Positions 5,775-7,291 of a stretch of DNA of 7,291 nucleotides are shown here, piece after piece. This DNA is from Bacteroidales bacterium UBA6377 (lineage in GTDB: Bacteria > Bacteroidota > Bacteroidia > Bacteroidales > UBA932), in assembly GCA_002438805.1 (NCBI GenBank), contig DJQV01000020.1, positions 32,969-40,259 of the forward strand, in the 5' to 3' direction. Within the stretch, counting starts at the first letter, position 1; the number at the start of each line of letters is the position of its first letter. The position numbers were made by a program, and so were the translations under genes. Under the pieces are notes generated by a model. It worked only from the letters and a program-made list of their open reading frames with translations. It was not told the origin of the DNA and searched no databases.

Positions 5775-6921
5775 TATGGTTTGCTGGTCCGCCGCTGACA
5801 TACTCCATTCCGAGACCTGCTTGGTATTCATACTGACAGGGATTATCTGTTCCGTTGTACGGTGGTTCCACATGTGCCGCCCTTTCGACCAGCAGAGCCG
5901 CTACTTCTATCCCGCGCGAGGGCAAGTGGCATTCTTCATGGCAGCCGTGGCCATGGAATTTCCCTACGTGATTGCTCCATCTGACCCGGCGGCGTGGAAC
6001 TATGTACGCATCTTCGGGATAGTCTTTTATCCTATGTGCATGTCTTCCATTTACTTGCGATATTTCCGCTGGCAGCGGCTGGACAGGGTCAGCAACCGTC
6101 TTTCAGTCGTTGTCCCCATGACCGCCCTCACTGTTCTCATGGTCATGGCCCTGACAGGAAACAGTTTCCTTGCCGAAGGCGGGCTGCCGCTGATGGCTTC
6201 TGCGGCCGTTGTAAGTCTGCTGCTGTCCATCCGTATTGTCAAGGTGACACTCTGGGTCAGAAAACGCATCAACGACTACCACCTCCAGAACTATTCGAGC
6301 GAAGATGATTTCCCGTATAGGTTCGCGGCTAGAGTCCTGTACCTTCCTCTTATATGGATCCTGCTCCAGTGGGCGGTATTCTTTTCCGGCAGCAGGGCTC
6401 TCAACGTCGCCGTCGATCTTCTGATGTCCGTATGCTTGGTTGTCGTCCTATGCGCGATTCTCCACCCGCAACGCGCCCTGCAGCCGGGGAAGGTGCAGGA
6501 GGACATGGACCGCATCGAGGAGGATGAGAAAGAAATCATCGGGGAGGCCATGGCCGCCGAAGCTCAGGACAACAGTGCCGAGCACACCCCGCTCACCTGG
6601 GACGAGGAATCCAAACGCCAGGTGCTGGACATCATCCGCCGACGCTACAAGGAGCAGCACCTCCAGAAATCCGATGTCCTCGCCGAGATGGACAAGGGTA
6701 AAGCCGCCCCGGCGAGCAGGTTCATCGCCTCGGTGGGGTACTACAACCTCATCAACATGTTCCGGCTCGAACATGCACGCCAATACATCGAGGCCCACCC
6801 CGAAGCCAAACTTGCAGTGGTTGCCGAGGAATCCGGCTTCGCCTCCGGGTCCAGCTTCAGCAAGGCCAAGCGCAGCGTCCCGGAGATCATCCCCGAATAC
6901 GTGGACGGCGTGCACATCTGA
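5767..6921 (+). CDS. Multi-pass membrane protein with C-terminal AraC-like helix-turn-helix domain
   Basis: The product has 384 residues in two parts. Residues 1-235 contain about seven hydrophobic segments (approximately 13-31, 53-70, 79-97, 112-129, 138-157, 188-206 and 212-232). A charged acidic linker (about 240-265) follows, then a cytoplasmic AraC-like region (about 281-384). The second helix-turn-helix is recognisable: NMFRLEHARQYIEAHP (330-345) and VVAEESGFASGSSFSKAKR (351-369), which fits the AraC pattern of A-x-x-x-GF-x-S-x-x-x-F. The first helix-turn-helix (298-325) is degenerate. Membrane-anchored AraC-type regulators of this shape are known in Bacteroidetes; their signals are mostly unknown. 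The gene starts inside the acyltransferase gene (8-bp overlap, ATG within ...TATGAATAA), which points to a functional link such as sensing membrane lipid state. Targets are unknown and autoregulation is possible. Confidence 0.9.
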   Translation: MNNMVCWSAADILHSETCLVFILTGIICSVVRWFHMCRPFDQQSRYFYPARGQVAFFMAAVAMEFPYVIAPSDPAAWNYVRIFGIVFYPMCMSSIYLRYFRWQRLDRVSNRLSVVVPMTALTVLMVMALTGNSFLAEGGLPLMASAAVVSLLLSIRIVKVTLWVRKRINDYHLQNYSSEDDFPYRFAARVLYLPLIWILLQWAVFFSGSRALNVAVDLLMSVCLVVVLCAILHPQRALQPGKVQEDMDRIEEDEKEIIGEAMAAEAQDNSAEHTPLTWDEESKRQVLDIIRRRYKEQHLQKSDVLAEMDKGKAAPASRFIASVGYYNLINMFRLEHARQYIEAHPEAKLAVVAEESGFASGSSFSKAKRSVPEIIPEYVDGVHI

Positions 6922-7252
6922 ACCGCACCCTCCACTGTCCCCGGCTGCTCCCGTTCCTGCTGCCGCTCCACTCTCTCCATTCTCGCCCCGTGCCTGCTGC
7001 GGCTCCCTTCTCCCAAAGTCCCCCGTTCCCGTTCCTGTCCACAGTAGCCTGCATCGCCACCGAGATGAGCGGTCCCTGCTGCCCCGTGCCTACTGCGGCT
7101 CCTTTCGCCTCCTGCCACCCACTTCCACACCTACCCTCCGCTCCCGCGGCCACACTTTTTAATCTGCTTCCACCCTTCCCCTGCCAATCTTGTTCCCGCC
7201 TCCTCCTCCCGCTCACTTCCCCTGCCGCCGGCTCCGCTCCAGCCGCCTCACC
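6922..7252. repeat. Pyrimidine-rich degenerate repeat region, no gene seen
   Basis: The plus strand is strongly C/T-rich. A block of about 29 bp beginning GCCCCGTGCCT recurs at 6985 and 7081, 96 bp apart. The 14-mer CCCTGCTGCCCCGT at 7074-7087 is identical to spacer sequence of array B (2500-2513 and 2668-2681), and CCGCTCCC at 7138-7145 matches the array B hairpin. I read the region as decayed array B-like repeats. No convincing terminator for the upstream operon is visible. Confidence 0.6.
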
Positions 7253-7253
7253 T

Positions 7254-7291
7254 AAGGTAGGGGAGAAAAGGGCGGAAAACACCCCAACCTT
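7254..7291 (+). repeat. Single 40-bp hairpin of the array A/C family, cut by the window end
   Basis: AAGGTAGGGG (7254-7263) and CCCCAACCTT (7282-7291) form the same imperfect stem as array A and in the same orientation. The loop is of the A-rich type seen in the reverse complement of 2938-2977. Whether this starts another 84-bp array cannot be told from the window. Confidence 0.85.

Overview
The window looks like chromosomal DNA of a Bacteroidales bacterium. Three TAnnTTTG promoter boxes sit close upstream of genes, starts lack strong Shine-Dalgarno sequences, and the gene content (a DUF4143-type ATPase, a membrane protein ending in an AraC-type helix-turn-helix) is typical of the group. The mostly GC-rich composition would suit an Alistipes/Rikenellaceae-like genome. 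That lineage call is inference from family knowledge, not from a search.

Layout from left to right. Positions 1-172 hold a tandem array of an 84-bp unit, cut by the window edge. Positions 325-2363 carry a two-gene operon on the minus strand: a nucleoside 2-deoxyribosyltransferase-like protein with an unusual repetitive N-terminal extension, whose stop codon overlaps the start of a secreted alpha/beta hydrolase. Directly upstream of its promoter lies a second array of 84-bp units (about 2404-2760). A third array of 84-bp units (2938-3145) and some short direct repeats fill the space up to an AT-richer minus-strand gene for an AAA ATPase with a DUF4143 nuclease-like domain (3339-4694). The ATPase promoter region carries three copies of a 12-bp motif exactly 33 bp apart. 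Divergent from it, on the plus strand, is a translationally overlapping pair: a lysophospholipid acyltransferase (PlsC-like) and a multi-pass membrane protein with a cytoplasmic AraC-like DNA-binding domain. The window closes with pyrimidine-rich degenerate repeats and one more copy of the 40-bp hairpin.

The most unusual content is the repeat family. All three arrays have the same architecture: a 40-bp imperfect inverted repeat plus a 44-bp spacer, giving 84 bp, although their sequences differ. Arrays at the left and a lone copy at the far right point one way; the two middle arrays point the other way. Six copies (all but those of the diverged array at 2404-2760) have arms of the type AAGGTAGGGG / CCCCAACCTT with a mismatch at one fixed position. 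I read them as a REP-like or structured intergenic repeat family rather than protein-coding sequence.

Two functional themes can be inferred but not proven. One is an operon coupling a nucleoside or nucleotide glycosyl-transfer fold to an exported esterase-like enzyme. The other is an acyltransferase co-translated with a membrane-embedded transcription regulator, which might sense membrane lipid state.
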